Assembly (NCBI GenBank): GCA_015680685.1 | Contig: MNCI01028423.1 | Location: 44,492-106,916, forward strand | Reading direction: 5' to 3' | Length of the DNA: 62,425 nt | Source of the DNA: Gnetum montanum | Lineage: Eukaryota; Streptophyta; Gnetopsida; Gnetales; Gnetaceae | In this document: positions 23,755-34,537 of the stretch, in pieces | How the letters are laid out: every line of letters starts with the position of its first letter | How positions within the stretch are numbered: position 1 is the stretch's first letter | Made by a program: the position numbers and the translations under genes | Notes under the pieces: generated by a model | What the model was told of the DNA's origin: nothing | What the model saw: only the letters and a program-made list of their open reading frames with translations | Databases searched by the model: none

Positions 23755-26289
23755 ATGGCTTCTTCTCATAAGGTTAACTCACCTAGGGATAACACGATAG
23801 ACAGTCAGCGACATACACATAACCAAAATCAGCCAAGTCCTCAGTAATCTACGGTGACATATACTCATCCCGATGAGTATGTGCCTAATTTTACTTTTAT
23901 TCTCCATCAAGACGAACAACTACGGTGGAGAGATTTGCAAGGTAACATTGTGTTACCCCCAGATCAATCAGTCCCTAACATGCCTTTCCGTGCCCTAGCA
24001 TAGATTGGCATGCAAGAACTATTTGCGGAATACGTTATGGATGACTTTGACACAAGGGATTATCATCCCACAGATGCCCAACGTATTCGGGACTTAAGGC
24101 AGGAGAGTCAACACTCATTGTTGAAGGGCCAGGTCCCCCATGTCCTTAGTGAAATAGGAGACGAGGAACCCCTCACAACGGGTTTCTTAGGAAATGATGT
24201 TCCTCCTCCTCACAATGGTGAAGAGGTTAAGTATCAGAGCCTTCGATCAACTGTACATGCTACGAGCTCTGATCCCCGTGAACACCAACTGTTCACTGCA
24301 GGAACAACCACTCACACTAAGGACAGACACTTAGATCATTATAACGATCGGGGCCAGAGCAACTAAAGAAAAGGTAAGAAACATCACCATGGTGATGGAT
24401 CCCCTTCCTCTTCTCCTTCATCTCACCATTCACCCTCTCCTTCCACATCTAGGCACAACCATCATGAGCATAACGAAGAGGGTAAAAGTAAGGGAGATGA
24501 AAGACCTCGATAGGAAGGTCGGGAGTTAGGACAAGTGCAAGGATGTAGGGAGAGTAGGAAACCACCATGAAGACATCACAGACGTCATGACAAGGATGAT
24601 CATGACGAACCCCTACTTGCAACCTGAAGCATGCTAGACATCAGAGAGGTAGTTAGGATCCCTACAAGGCACTTAAAAGATAGCAGGATCAAGTGTCTGG
24701 ACATAAATAATATCCCATGTTTTGAAGGACGATACAATGCTGATCCTCAACATCATTTACAGGCATTCCACGATGCCTGTGCCTTGCAAAATATAGATAA
24801 TGAGTGGAAGAAGCTTAAGTTGTTTGCGAGGACACTCACCAAAGAAGCAGAGAGCTGGTACCGGTCCTTAGAACAGGAAACCATCAGGAGGTGGAGTACA
24901 ATGGTTGAATTGTTCAACAACAAATATCAAACATACTCCAGAGTGTCCAATTTGCGTAAGTAGATCCAAGGCTAGAGACAAGGTGCTTATGAACCCTTGG
25001 ATGCTACCATGGCCTGTTACTATACACTGCTACATCGTTGCCCGAGCCATGGGTATGCTAAGCGAGATCAACTTCGCCACATCGTGGATGGGCTAAGAAA
25101 TAAAACAAGAAGAACTCTTGGGACTTACGCCCAAGGGAGACTTTTCCAACTGAGAGCCCATGAAGTTAAAAGTTTATTGGAACAAGTAGCGCAAGAAGAG
25201 GGTGAGCTACGTAAGAGGGAAAGTGCGGAAGAATACAACCATGATCCCTTCCTTCGCAAGAAGGGAGCGAAATTCTATGATGAGGAGGATGAGTCACCAC
25301 TCAAAGAGTTGGTGAATCGGAAAACCTTACCGATCCAAAAGTTAATAACCGAGGTATCGGCTAAGATAGACCACATGTGGGATTACTTAGACTCAAGAAT
25401 AGAAACAATATTAAAAATCATAGAAGAGTCTAAGGTAGAACAAAGTAGTGACAAAGGCAAAACCAAGCAGAGAAACTTAAGCCCTACACATAACAAGGGT
25501 AAGGGGAAAATTCCTATTTCCGATGAGGCTGTGAATTTTGATTCAAACAATGATAGTGGATGTGAGGTCTGCCACTATGACCATCCTAAGGGATGTTGCC
25601 CAATTATCTCACATCTACAGGAGTCTGGGGTGTATGCGTTAAATCCAAGACTTAATCAACGGCAAACACCTCGAAGGTTACCTTATCCACAAGTTAATCC
25701 AAGGCAGTTCCATCAATCCTTAACATATTACCCAAGTGGAATGCCTCCATAGCCTATTGGACAATACCAGCAGTGGCAATACCCATAGTCATGGGGGATG
25801 CCACCGTCAACACATCAGTACCCTTACCAGCAGCCTGACCCTCATGGATATTATGTGCAGCGGCCGATTGTCCCAGGTGACTCTACGGGTCACATAAAAC
25901 CTCCATGTTACTACCAAGTTTAGGAATATTTTAGGACTCCTTCCCCTTCAGGAAATGCCCCATACCCACGATATCCTCCAAATCCATCCGCATCTCTTGT
26001 GCCTGTGGCCGTACCACCAACCACTCCAGCAAAGCCTAGAGTAGATTGCACTCAACCACGACAACCTAACACTGTGAGGGCTCCCAAGCCTTCAATATCA
26101 ATTGGTTCTAACAATCGTTCATCAAAAAGACCCTTCCTTAGGACCAACAATCCAACCAAGCCTTCGCCCTCACAAGCAATTGAGCATCCTAACACCCCCA
26201 TACCCAATACGATTTCGGGAAATCCTCCAGCAGCGAAATCACGTCCAATGCATACAGTTATGTTAACACATACAATAACTGACTAGATC
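23755..26289 (+). pseudogene. gag of element B (degenerate)
   Basis: The likely start is the ATG at 23755 ('MASSHKVNSPRDN'). Element C has a comparable start at 61212 and the same downstream 'EYVPNFTFILHQDEQLRW' pattern. The capsid-like core lies at 24631-25250: 'HHLQAFHDACALQNIDNEW', 'ESWYRSLEQETIRRWSTMVE' and 'FNNKYQTYSRVSNLRK', then a TAG, then 'DQLRHIVDGLRNKTRRTLGT'. A zinc-knuckle-like CX2CX3HX4C is at about 25560-25600 ('CEVCHYDHPKGCCP'), followed by a Pro/Gln/Tyr-rich tail. At least six in-frame stops break the frame, several at positions where C or A keep Gln or Trp. Gag would assemble the particle and package RNA. Confidence 0.85.
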
Positions 26290-26770
26290 AAGGTCAGCCA
26301 CCTTCCAAAGAAATTATCAGATCTAGAAGTCCCCTTAGTTTACCTCCAAGTCACTGGGAATGAACCCCATAAGGCCCTCCTCAATTCAGGTTCCGGGGTC
26401 AACTTAATCTCACAAAAACTATATAAAACCTGGAACCTGCCTCCACTCAAGAAGAGCAACTTTCGCCTAGAGCTAATTGACCAATCCATCACTGTTCCTC
26501 TGGAATAGGTTGAGGACATTGTTACCACTATCAGCGGATGGTCATATCCAGCCAATTTCCTAGTGATCCAAATAAACAATGACAAAGGGGATTTCCCAAT
26601 TATCATGGGAAGGGCATGGCTAAATACAATCGACGCCCGCTTAGGAATTCGTAACCTTTCCCTAGAAATATCCAAGACAAATACATTTGGGAAAATTGAG
26701 AGGAAAAGGGTTCCATGCATCACATATAGTGACACAGGGTGTCATTGCGTGCAGAAATCATGGGTAATGC
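26290..26770 (+). pseudogene. Aspartic protease region of element B
   Basis: Sequence following gag reads 'LLNSGSGVNLISQKLY', equivalent to the retropepsin active-site block that in C is 'LLDLGSGVNLISQEMY'. The catalytic Asp is thus replaced by Asn in B, a G-to-A change. Downstream come 'NNDKGDFPIIMGRAWL', the conserved GRxWL-type block, and the C-terminal part with 'LSLEISKTNTFGKIERKRV'. A TAG at about 26506 interrupts the start of the domain, and the open frame resumes from 26563. The enzyme would cleave the gag-pol polyprotein. It is very likely inactive here. Confidence 0.8.
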
Positions 26771-28540
26771 GAAGTTTAACATTGCCTGCATGCGATCGGT
26801 GTGCACAGGACATTAATATACAAAAGTGCCTATATGCAACAGCCACACAACGAGAAGACACCCAGTGGCTGATGGCTGATAAAGATAGCAAACCAACTAC
26901 CTGCATGGAACTAGCTGAGGGAATAACTAGTGCTTACCTTGAAAGCGCAGACATATTGGAGCAAGTTCGTTGCCAACTTCCAGCCCTTAACTCCGAAGAC
27001 ATTAATTGGGGGAAGTTGGAGATTCCTGAAGAGTTTAAACAGGAGCCCTTAGAGTTAAAACCGTTGCCCACCGGTCTGGAATACGTGACCCTCAAAAACG
27101 GAAAACCGGTGATCATCAACGCAAAGCTCGTACCCACGCAAAAAGAAAGTTTGCTAAGGGTGATAAACAAGTGGTCAACCGCCTTTGCTTGGTCGTATCC
27201 TGAACTAACCGGAATAGATCCTCGGATATGCCAACATAGGATTTATACAGACCCCTCTATGAAACCTCGCAAACAACCCCAGAGGCGATTGAACCCGAAA
27301 CTAAAACAAATTGTTAAAGAAGAACTAGAACAACTTCTCAAAGCAGGGTTCATTTACCCTATCGCTGACAGCGAATGGGTTAGCCCTCTTGTCATCGTAC
27401 CAAAAAAGGGAGGTAAATGGAGGGTATGTATAGATTTTAGGCTATTAAATATGGCAACCTTCAAAGACCACTTCCCACTGCCATTTGTGGACCAAGTCTT
27501 AGACACTATAGTAGGGCATCGCTATTATAGTTTTCTGGATGGATATAGTGGGTACAACCAAATACGAATTGCACTAGAAGACCAAGCCAAAACAACGTTC
27601 ACCAGTCCTTGGGGAACGTTCGCATATAAACAAATGCCTTTTGGCTTGTGCAATGCACCTGCCATGTTCCAACGCTTAGTTCTAAGCATTTTTCAACAAC
27701 AAATAGGCAATGGAGTAGAAGTCTTCATGGACGACTTCTCCACCTATGGGACGAGCTTTGATCAAGCCCTCAACCGGTTAGAGCAAGTATTGAAACGATG
27801 TGTTGAAACCAACCTCAAGCTCAACTGGCAGAAGAGCCATTTGATGGTTCAAGAGGGCATCGTGCTGGGGCACAAAATTTCACAATCAGGAATTGAGGTA
27901 GATCCAGAAAAAATTAAAGTCATCCAAGGAATCACCCGACAACCGGAAACCGTTAAAGACGTTAGGTCATTCCTTGGACACACTGGCTACTACAGGAGGT
28001 TTATTGCGAACTTTTCCAAAGTTGCCAAACCATTGGTAGAATTAACAAAAAAAGATGCACCATTCGAATGGACCAGGGAATGTGAACAAGCATTCCAAGC
28101 TCTCAAACAGAGGCTTGTGGAAACTCCCATTCTACAAGCTCCTGACTGGTCCAGACCATTCCATATCATGACCGATGCATCCAATTATGCTTTAGGAGCT
28201 ATAGTGACACAACTAGATGAACAAAAATGACCTTATTACATCCATTTTGCCAGTAAGAGTATCACCAGTGCACACCTTAACTACATGATTACAGAAAAAG
28301 AATTAATGGTTGTTGTGTTTACATTAGATAAATTTAGGCACTATGTATTAGGTTACAAGGTATATATCCACATAGATCATAGTGAAATTAGGTTCCTTAT
28401 GAATAAGCCAACAGTTAGCCTACGTATCATACGTTGGCTGGTGATTCTTCAGGAGTTCGATTTAACTATTGTAGACCACAAGGGTACTGAGAACGTAGTC
28501 GCCGATCACCTATCTCAGTTGCGTTGGGACAACAAAGAGG
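26771..28540 (+). pseudogene. Reverse transcriptase-RNase H of element B
   Basis: The 555-residue open frame 26563-28230 continues from the protease through a linker into RT. Visible RT blocks, by residue of that frame, are about 275-283 'SPLVIVPKK', 288-297 'RVCIDFRLLN', 320s 'YSFLDGYSGYNQIRIA', 355-365 'QMPFGLCNAPAMF', catalytic 'FMDD' at 388-391, and 'VLGHKISQSGIEVDPEK'. RNase H begins with 'FHIMTDASNYALGAIV' (catalytic Asp), then a TGA at 28231. After it the domain resumes in frame with 'ITEKELMVVVFTLDKFRHYV' and 'DHKGTENVVADHLSQL'. The TGA fits a single C-to-T change in an Arg codon. RT motifs are intact, the best-kept enzyme in the window. Confidence 0.9.
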
Positions 28541-28769
28541 ATGAATATGCAGTATCTGACCATTTTCCTGATGAAACCCTCTTTACCGGTGTAATAAATA
28601 ATCAACCCACGGAAGTAAACTGGTATAGTAGCATTCTCACTTATCTCACTTTGCAAAAAATACCACAGAGATTAGACTTTAGGAAGAAACAACAGTTTCT
28701 TCACAAAATCAAATACTTCATGGAAATCAGGGGACAACTTTATAAAGTCTACCCTGACGGCTTGGTTTG

Positions 28770-29721
28770 ATGGTGTGTACCTGATCAAGATCAATTAAAA
28801 GTTCTCCAGGATGCTCATGAGGGCCCCTGTGGGGGTCATTATGCTAGGAGATGAACGACTACTAAAGTCCTGCTTGCAAGATATTATTGGCCTACACTAT
28901 TTCAGGATGCCCATCATTTCACCCAATCCTGTGAGCACTGCCAATGTGATGGGGGAATGACTACTAGGATGGAGGATCCGCAATAATGGATTCAGCCTTT
29001 AGAACCATTTGACATCTAGGGGATATATTTTATGGGACCGATTACACCAATGTCTAGCAGAAAAGCATATATAATCGTTGTTGTTGATTACTTAACCAAA
29101 TGGGCTGAAGCAGCCACTGTAACAGATTTCACATCATCTACAGCTACATAATTTGTACAACAACAAATCGTTAATAGGTTTGGTGTGCCACGTGCACTTA
29201 TTTCTGATAATGGAACACATTTTATGGGTGCAACCTTTAGAAAGTTGATGCAACGCTTAGGGGTTGAGCATAAGCTGACCACACCTTACCACCCCCAAGC
29301 TAATGGTTAAGCTAAGGTTACTAATAGGGAGATTACTAGAATATTAACCTAGACAATTAGCAAATTTAGGAGAGATTGGAGCACGAAACTGAACGACGCT
29401 CTTTGGGCATATCGTTCCACTTGGAAGCTCCCTACAGGATATTCTCCCTATGAGTTAGTGTACGGGAAACTTCCAAAACTCCCTATATAGAGTGAGCTCC
29501 GTACATTGTCCATGGCTTGCGAACTTCACTTGGATCTCGATCTAGCATAAAAACAACGACTAGAAAATTTGAATGTGTTAGACGAGAATAGATTGGTTGC
29601 ACTATCGTTAAATGAGTTGCACAAGGCACACAGTAAACAACATCATGACTTAAGGATCCGAAGGTTTAAGTACCAACTAGGGGATAAGGTCCTTTACTAG
29701 AACCCCACGCATGTACCCCAA
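28770..29721 (+). pseudogene. Integrase of element B (degenerate)
   Basis: The N-terminal HHCC zinc domain is seen as 'DAHEGPCGGHYARR' and 'HFTQSCEHCQCDG'. The core follows with 'YFMGPITPM' (the usual catalytic Asp is Tyr), 'ALISDNGTHFMGATF' (second Asp kept) and, 36 residues later, a Lys where the catalytic Glu is expected. The C-terminal part includes 'LNDALWAYRSTWKLPTGYSP' and 'SKQHHDLRIRRFKYQLGDKV'. Stops at about 28768, 28852, 28984, 29020, 29149, 29308, 29351, 29487, 29548 and 29698 are each explainable by one C-to-T or G-to-A change. The end runs into the 109-bp gap; C keeps the missing tail (55031-55228). Confidence 0.88.
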
Positions 29722-29830
29722 NNNNNNNNNNNNNNNNNNNNNNNNNNNNNNNNNNNNNNNNNNNNNNNNNNNNNNNNNNNNNNNNNNNNNNNNNNNNNNN
29801 NNNNNNNNNNNNNNNNNNNNNNNNNNNNNN
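29722..29830. other. Assembly gap of 109 N
   Basis: The gap falls between the end of the integrase and the start of the 3' region of element B. By comparison with C it hides the integrase C-terminal tail and the start of a T-rich stretch. Open frames drawn across it are meaningless. Confidence 0.95.
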
Positions 29831-29911
29831 TTTTTTTTACACGTTTTTGTTTTACAAATTTCTTTCACTTTTTCTATTTTTGTTTTACACCATCATTATA
29901 CTTTTCTATTT

Positions 29912-29931
29912 TGTGTGTGTGTGTGTGTGTG
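29912..29931 (+). repeat. (TG)10 microsatellite in element B
   Basis: Twenty bases of perfect TG repeat lie within the T-rich stretch after the integrase. Such a repeat may vary in length between individuals. Confidence 0.9.
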
Positions 29932-30032
29932 CCATCGACCATGTAAGTTCGTCACCCAATAAGTGTTCAAAATGATGGTATGAACTATTTTCATATTGGT
30001 TGCTAATGTTTGGTTTTTACCTTTAAGTTACA

Positions 30033-30560
30033 ATGTTGATACTAAGGTATGTTTCTTTTGATATGGTAGGCAATGAGATGACTTCATTCATCCATCCACC
30101 AATTTCTATGGTTTCTCTTAGCTTGGAAATGTATAGTTCCCTTCCAATAGGAACTTTAATGAATCGATGACTGCGTATTTCTCAAACTAAGGAAGGACTC
30201 AAGGATTGCAAAGGGTGTGACTTCAAGGGAACTTGGTGCTTTTGCGTTGGTCATTCTCTTGGGTGCTTGGATGTTTTCTTCTTGAGTTTTCTTACCATTT
30301 CGATGTTACTCAATTATAGGAAGTTGAGACAATAAAAATATGAAGTCTTTGCATGGTGTGGTCCCCACACATAAAATCACAAAACAAAAAAAAACCAAAG
30401 TGAGGATTCAAAGCATACCCCTTAGACAGAATAACCTTGGGCTGCAAGCACTTGTTATGGAATCAAAGTGTTCCCTCTAACTAAGGCTCTTCTTGCTTCC
30501 CATTGCCTCTTTTGTTTCATCGAAATGGTGGTGGCTCTTTGAAGATGCATCCTCGTTATC
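30033..30560 (+). pseudogene. ORF3 of element B, membrane-type, broken
   Basis: An ATG at 30033 opens 'MLILRYVSFDMVGNEMTSF', which matches the start of the intact 153-residue ORF3 of element C (54308-54769). After a frameshift and stop the similarity resumes with 'VTSRELGAFALVILLGAWMF', covering the hydrophobic segment, and then 'KTKVRIQSIPLRQNN'. The order and spacing match C. Athila elements often carry an env-like ORF at this position. The one seen here is very short for an envelope, with one clear membrane-spanning segment and a basic tail after it. Function is unknown. Confidence 0.7.
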
Positions 30561-31670
30561 CAAGTGGATGGTTTAACCGAATGCATTGATGCAAAGTCAC
30601 TGGAAGTGGTTGGTTTGAGCCCAGAGTTGGAATGAGATTTGCCAAGTCACATTAATCATCAAACACACAAGGGGCTGTACACCACCTTATTCTTGGGATT
30701 CCATTCCATTTCTCTTCTCTCCATCGTTCTCTTCATTGTTCACCTCATTGTCGGTTGTATCATTAGTGTATATATTTTGGTTGATGCATTATTTTCTTTT
30801 CGGTAAATTCTTGCAGTTAAGACTTTAACTCTTGTTCCAAAATACATTCCCAGAGCCTACGGAATCTTTGAATGTAGGTTTGTCAGGGCATTAACGGCAT
30901 GAGCCTACTTTGGGGAGGACCCACTGACATTCCTATTTGGAGCATTAGTTAACTTCTTTTCCTTAACATTTTGCAATTAATTTTATTTTTTTTCATTTCC
31001 ATCTTGACATCCACTGTATTGATTCCATAGTTGTCCCTTTTTACCTATCCTTCTTACTCCTTTTCTTTCTCCATTCTAACAGTACCGGAGGTTCACGCTT
31101 AGTCATGGGGGTATGGGGCCTGCTTTTTTCAATTTTCTCCTAGCCCCAAAATTTTTGATTTCCTTCCTAACCCCTACACCTTCGGTAGTCATCATTACTA
31201 CATCTTCCCAAATCCATATCAGCCATACCACAACCTAGCCAATGCGTTTACACCGAAGCAAGGTATCAATTACATGATGATTCAATTACCCTTGCTAATA
31301 TATGATTGTGTTGTGTGTACAGATGGAAATCATACAACAACGGAATGGATCTGGAGCAAACACTTGGAATGGAGCAGCGCTGAAGCAGCTATGCAAGGAG
31401 CAGAATTGATGACGCGCTTATGGATGGACAATGACTGGTGCAACCTAGGCGTTGGCAGCAGCAAGACTCTTCTCTCTTCTTCTCTTCTCTTCTCTCTCCT
31501 ATTTTCTCTCAGCTGCCAAATGTGGCTTAATGTCATTGTAATAAGGTGTTCACCCTTGTTGTCATGAACACCAGTTTTGTCAAGTCTTGTAATAATGATC
31601 CGTTCACATGTCATCCCATTAGTTCCATTCCCCTCAATAATTCCATACCTTCCCGATATTATTGTAAGGA
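30561..31670 (+). other. 3' non-coding region of element B
   Basis: No ORF is supported. The region has the 'ctttggggaggacc' block shared with A (about 30912), a strong polypyrimidine run at about 31468-31512 ('cttctcttctcttctctc' and similar), and a GC-richer patch at 31320-31450. It has the usual size and texture of the region between the last ORF and the polypurine tract. Confidence 0.6.
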
Positions 31671-31705
31671 ACTCAAGGACGAGTTTTCATTTAGTCATGG
31701 GGGTA
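31671..31705 (+). promoter_or_regulatory. PPT-proximal block and polypurine tract of B
   Basis: 'aactcaaggacgagttttca' then 'tttagtcatgggggta' directly precedes the 3' LTR start at 31706. The G-run 'atgggggta' is the likely plus-strand primer. It corresponds to the tracts of A and C. Confidence 0.8.
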
Positions 31706-32745
31706 TGCTGAGATGCGATATGCACAAGCCACGATATCGCATACGCGATATTGCGGCCGTCGCGATATCGCATCCTTTGCGATATCGTGTAGGAAATATT
31801 GCGGCCGCCGCGATATCGCATCCCCTGCGATATCGCGTACGCAATATTGCGTTGTCCCCTGCGATATCGCGTATGTGATATCGCGGTCCACCGCCAAATA
31901 TATAAATAAGAGGTGGAACTCCCCTCATTTGACATCCTAGGCTAGAAGTAGCGAAGCTCTGGCGGTTTGATCACCCCAGAGATAGAATATTTTCCATGTG
32001 CCCGCAGTAGGAGTCCCCTAAGTGAACGGTTCTTTATTCGAGCAGCTTTGTACCTGAACACAAGTTGTGTATGGCAATAAAGATGAGCTTTGTGGATAAA
32101 CCTTGCAGTACATGGATAGGTTTATTTAATGTTATTGATTGCTTTCCTAGTAACGTGGCATGAGTACGACTTGGTTACGAGCATTGACGAATGTGTACAG
32201 CTAGCTAAAGAATCGGCTATTCATCGTGATTAGATTCTCTCACCCTTATCTCCTAGAATGTGGGATGAGTACGACTTGATTACGAGCATCTACGGATGTG
32301 TACGGCTAGTCAAGGAATCGGCTGCTCATCACACTTAGGCTAGTTAGGCGCCTCAGTACAACCGCTTCAAGCACGTGCATTACATGTGGTAATCCCAGTA
32401 ACAATTAGCATTTGGTAGCCACAGTTGCACAGTTCAGGGTGTGTACGGCAAGTGGGAACGGATGCTGATGCTAGAACTTAGTGTTGTACTTAGAGTTAGT
32501 TTTAGTCTCTTAACCCTTCACTCTTTAGCATAGGAGATAAACCTGAAAAGACCAAAAAAATCATATACCTCAGACTTACTTAACCATACACCATGACAAC
32601 AACAAGTAAGTCTGGGAAGACAACGATTAATTAACCCCAAGTGTTCCTTGCGGTGTTTAGGCATTTAGTCTGTGGAGTTTGACCAGATCACGTGTGCTAC
32701 GCTCGTTTCGTATGGTTGAGTGTAGGGGTACCTCGCCACTCATCA
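31706..32745 (+). repeat. 3' LTR of element B (1040 bp)
   Basis: It starts TGCTGAG (one change from the 5' copy's TGATGAG) and ends CTCATCA. The TATA-like 'aaatatataaataagagg' near 31906 follows the palindromic array. The polyadenylation-type 'ggcaataaag' is near 32073. The LTR is 79 bp longer than the 5' LTR because of extra repeat units in U3. Confidence 0.92.
31732..31887 (+). repeat. GCGATATCGC palindrome array with 48-bp unit in U3 of B
   Basis: Two adjacent units of exactly 48 bp are seen at 31753-31800 and 31801-31848, each starting 'gcggccg' and ending 'aatatt', with partial units on both sides. Within a unit the palindrome 'gcgatatcgc' recurs, so the DNA reads almost the same on both strands. 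The array is CpG-rich in a CpG-poor neighbourhood and lies just upstream of the LTR TATA box. Open frames in it on both strands are a by-product of the missing stop triplets. Confidence 0.85.
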
Positions 32746-32750
32746 CCTAC
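32746..32750 (+). repeat. Right target-site duplication of element B (CCTAC)
   Basis: The same five bases occur at 22648-22652. Counting the duplication once keeps the reading frame of the interrupted exon continuous. Confidence 0.92.
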
Positions 32751-33700
32751 CATCCAAAGTGGAAAATTTTCCATGGAAGTTATATGAAAGTGCCATTGGA
32801 TGTTCACTTTCATATGCTAAAACTTCATGGAAGTTCCAACATTCAGATGAGTACCTATGTAAACAAGTTTTGGCATTTGGAAGAGAGACTAAGAGATAGG
32901 ATGAGATAATTAAAGATCTCTAGGATCATAAGGAATTTTTGGAAGTCCAAGTGACTAACAGGGACTCCTTGTGAACCAAGGAGATAATATAAACATGGTA
33001 TTGGAATGCCATCCATTGAAGGATTGCTCTTGCTATGGAGGTTGTAAAGTAGAAGTTGTAGATGGACTTACTGGTGCACAAGGCAAGGGAGTGGAGATAT
33101 TATTATACTTGGGGTTCTTGAGTGGGGCCAAGCATAAAAAACCACAAGAAAAAGTACAAGGTAGAGTGTGAGAGCTATCTTAAGTGGTTGTAGGAGGAGT
33201 CCATAGAATGGTGCAAGTTGGAGCTATTGATGAAGGGGATCCAAGTAGAGGATGTCTTCAAACTATTTGAAGGCTCTTTAGTGGTGGCTGATTCCTCAAC
33301 TCCTCAGGTATCTACTACTTCTAGGGAGGTGACCACCACTACATTTTTACAAGAGCCATCCATTTGGACTAAGATTTATGAGAGTAACATCTTGATTGAC
33401 ATTAATCTTAGGAAGGTGGATTGGGTCCACATGGCCGAGGACCAAATTCTCCATTGTCTAGAGGTTAATCTTCAGAGCTTCCTCATAGAGGATGTTGCAC
33501 CCAAGCCCTCCCAGATTTTCTTGTTGTTTTTGTTATTTCTTAATTTCTTTTATCTCAATTTATTTTAGTTTAGCCTAATTTTTGATTTGGTTTCATAGTA
33601 TGTTGATTATTAATTAAACTTATGTTATTGTGTTACAGGCACTAAGTGACAATAGTGGCCCTATTGGTGATGATATTGGAAGTGCTTCTTAACCTCCTCT
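32751..33700 (+). pseudogene. Degenerate multi-exon locus, 3' portion (unknown product)
   Basis: This continues the exon cut by element B. One frame runs on from the left part, across about ten in-frame stops, to 'LELLMKGIQVEDVFKLFEGS' and 'EDQILHCLEVNLQSFLIED' (open at 33218-33568). A T-rich intron-like gap then ends at 'gttattgtgttacag' (33638), and a last short exon reads 'ALSDNSGPIGDDIGSAS' before TAA. The E/K-rich middle part looks helical. I do not recognise the protein. Ser/Thr-rich segments ('SSTPQVSTTSREVTTTT') suggest a disordered linker. The locus is clearly non-functional now. Confidence 0.5.
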
Positions 33701-34537
33701 AGTTGCACCCTAGCATCATTTACTGATTATATCTTTGGCTATTTTATTTGTTTTTGATTATGTTATTGAGAGATGGTTTATTATAATTTTTTTATTTTAT
33801 TGCTACGAAGTGTAGCTATGGATGTTGGACTTATATTTATTTTATACATTATTTGAAATTTTGTCATACTATGTGACCATGGCTATGTTTTACAAACGTT
33901 TTGAATATTATCTTTAAAACTTTAATTTTTCTTACATTTTCTAGTATTTTTAGTTTCATGCATCTTATGCATTTTATGTTTTGTTCGTGTCATAAGGTTA
34001 TGTTGGTTAAATCATGTGGTTATAATGTAATAGTTTGGTAGAATAATATATAAATTGAATAGGTAACTAAAATGTGAACCAAGTTGTAATTGGCTATAAT
34101 GGATTATAAAATTTTTTGCCAGTTTTAGGCCATAGGTTTAAGGCCTTGGTAGGTCATCATTTTGCCAGTTTTAGACCATGGCGTGATGTGAGGGGCTCTC
34201 ATTTTTAGGCCATGATGGACCATTATGTTTTGCCAGTTTTAGGTCTTAGAGGACCTTTATATTGAAAGGAAAAATTTTAAGTTTTGTTTTAAGATTTCTA
34301 TGGATTTTTTATGTTTTAAAGTTTTTTATGGTATTTTTTAGGTTTTACATTTTCAACTAAACAAGGAATAAAAAATGTGAATGATAAATATAAGTGAACT
34401 ATAGGTTATGTGCTAAATAATGTCAAACAAAGGTAAACAAATCTTAAATTAAGCAAAGAAAATAATGGAAGAGGTTACATGGTCATAGGCATAGAGTAAG
34501 TGAATAAGGAACATATGTTTAATCATGCAAGTGTTTC
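33701..34537 (+). repeat. Non-coding DNA with short interspersed repeat TTTTGCCAGTTTTAG
   Basis: At 34114, 34160 and 34227 near-identical copies of 'ttttgccagttttagrccat' occur, spaced 47-67 bp apart. A related 'atttttaggccatgatgg' sits between the last two. Each is followed by a variant of 'ggtaggtcatcat'. The surroundings are T-rich with no ORF. Confidence 0.6.

Larger units (their letters stand above)
22653..32745 (+). mobile_element. Element B: near-complete Athila-like LTR retrotransposon
   Basis: This is a 10,093-bp element with both LTRs, primer-binding site, gag, protease, RT, RNase H, integrase, a small ORF3, polypurine tract and CCTAC target duplications. The gene order PR-RT-RNaseH-INT is that of Ty3/gypsy. 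The RT box 'VFMDDFSTYG', the tRNA-Asp primer site and the extra ORF after pol point to the Athila group. It carries about a dozen stops, loses key integrase residues and has a 109-bp gap after the integrase, so it is not autonomous now. By eye the two LTRs differ at roughly 5-6% of aligned positions, nearly all transitions, so it is younger than D, E and F. It sits in an exon of the degenerate locus on either side. Confidence 0.92.

Noticed and set aside
31732-31887. CRISPR-like regular repeat
   Set aside because: The repeats are contiguous palindromes without spacers, inside a plant LTR. No cas gene is present.
31687-31940. Several overlapping open frames on both strands in the U3 of B
   Set aside because: They arise because the palindromic repeat lacks stop triplets. 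The peptide repeats (RYRVRDIA-like) mirror the DNA repeat and there is no codon bias or homologue.
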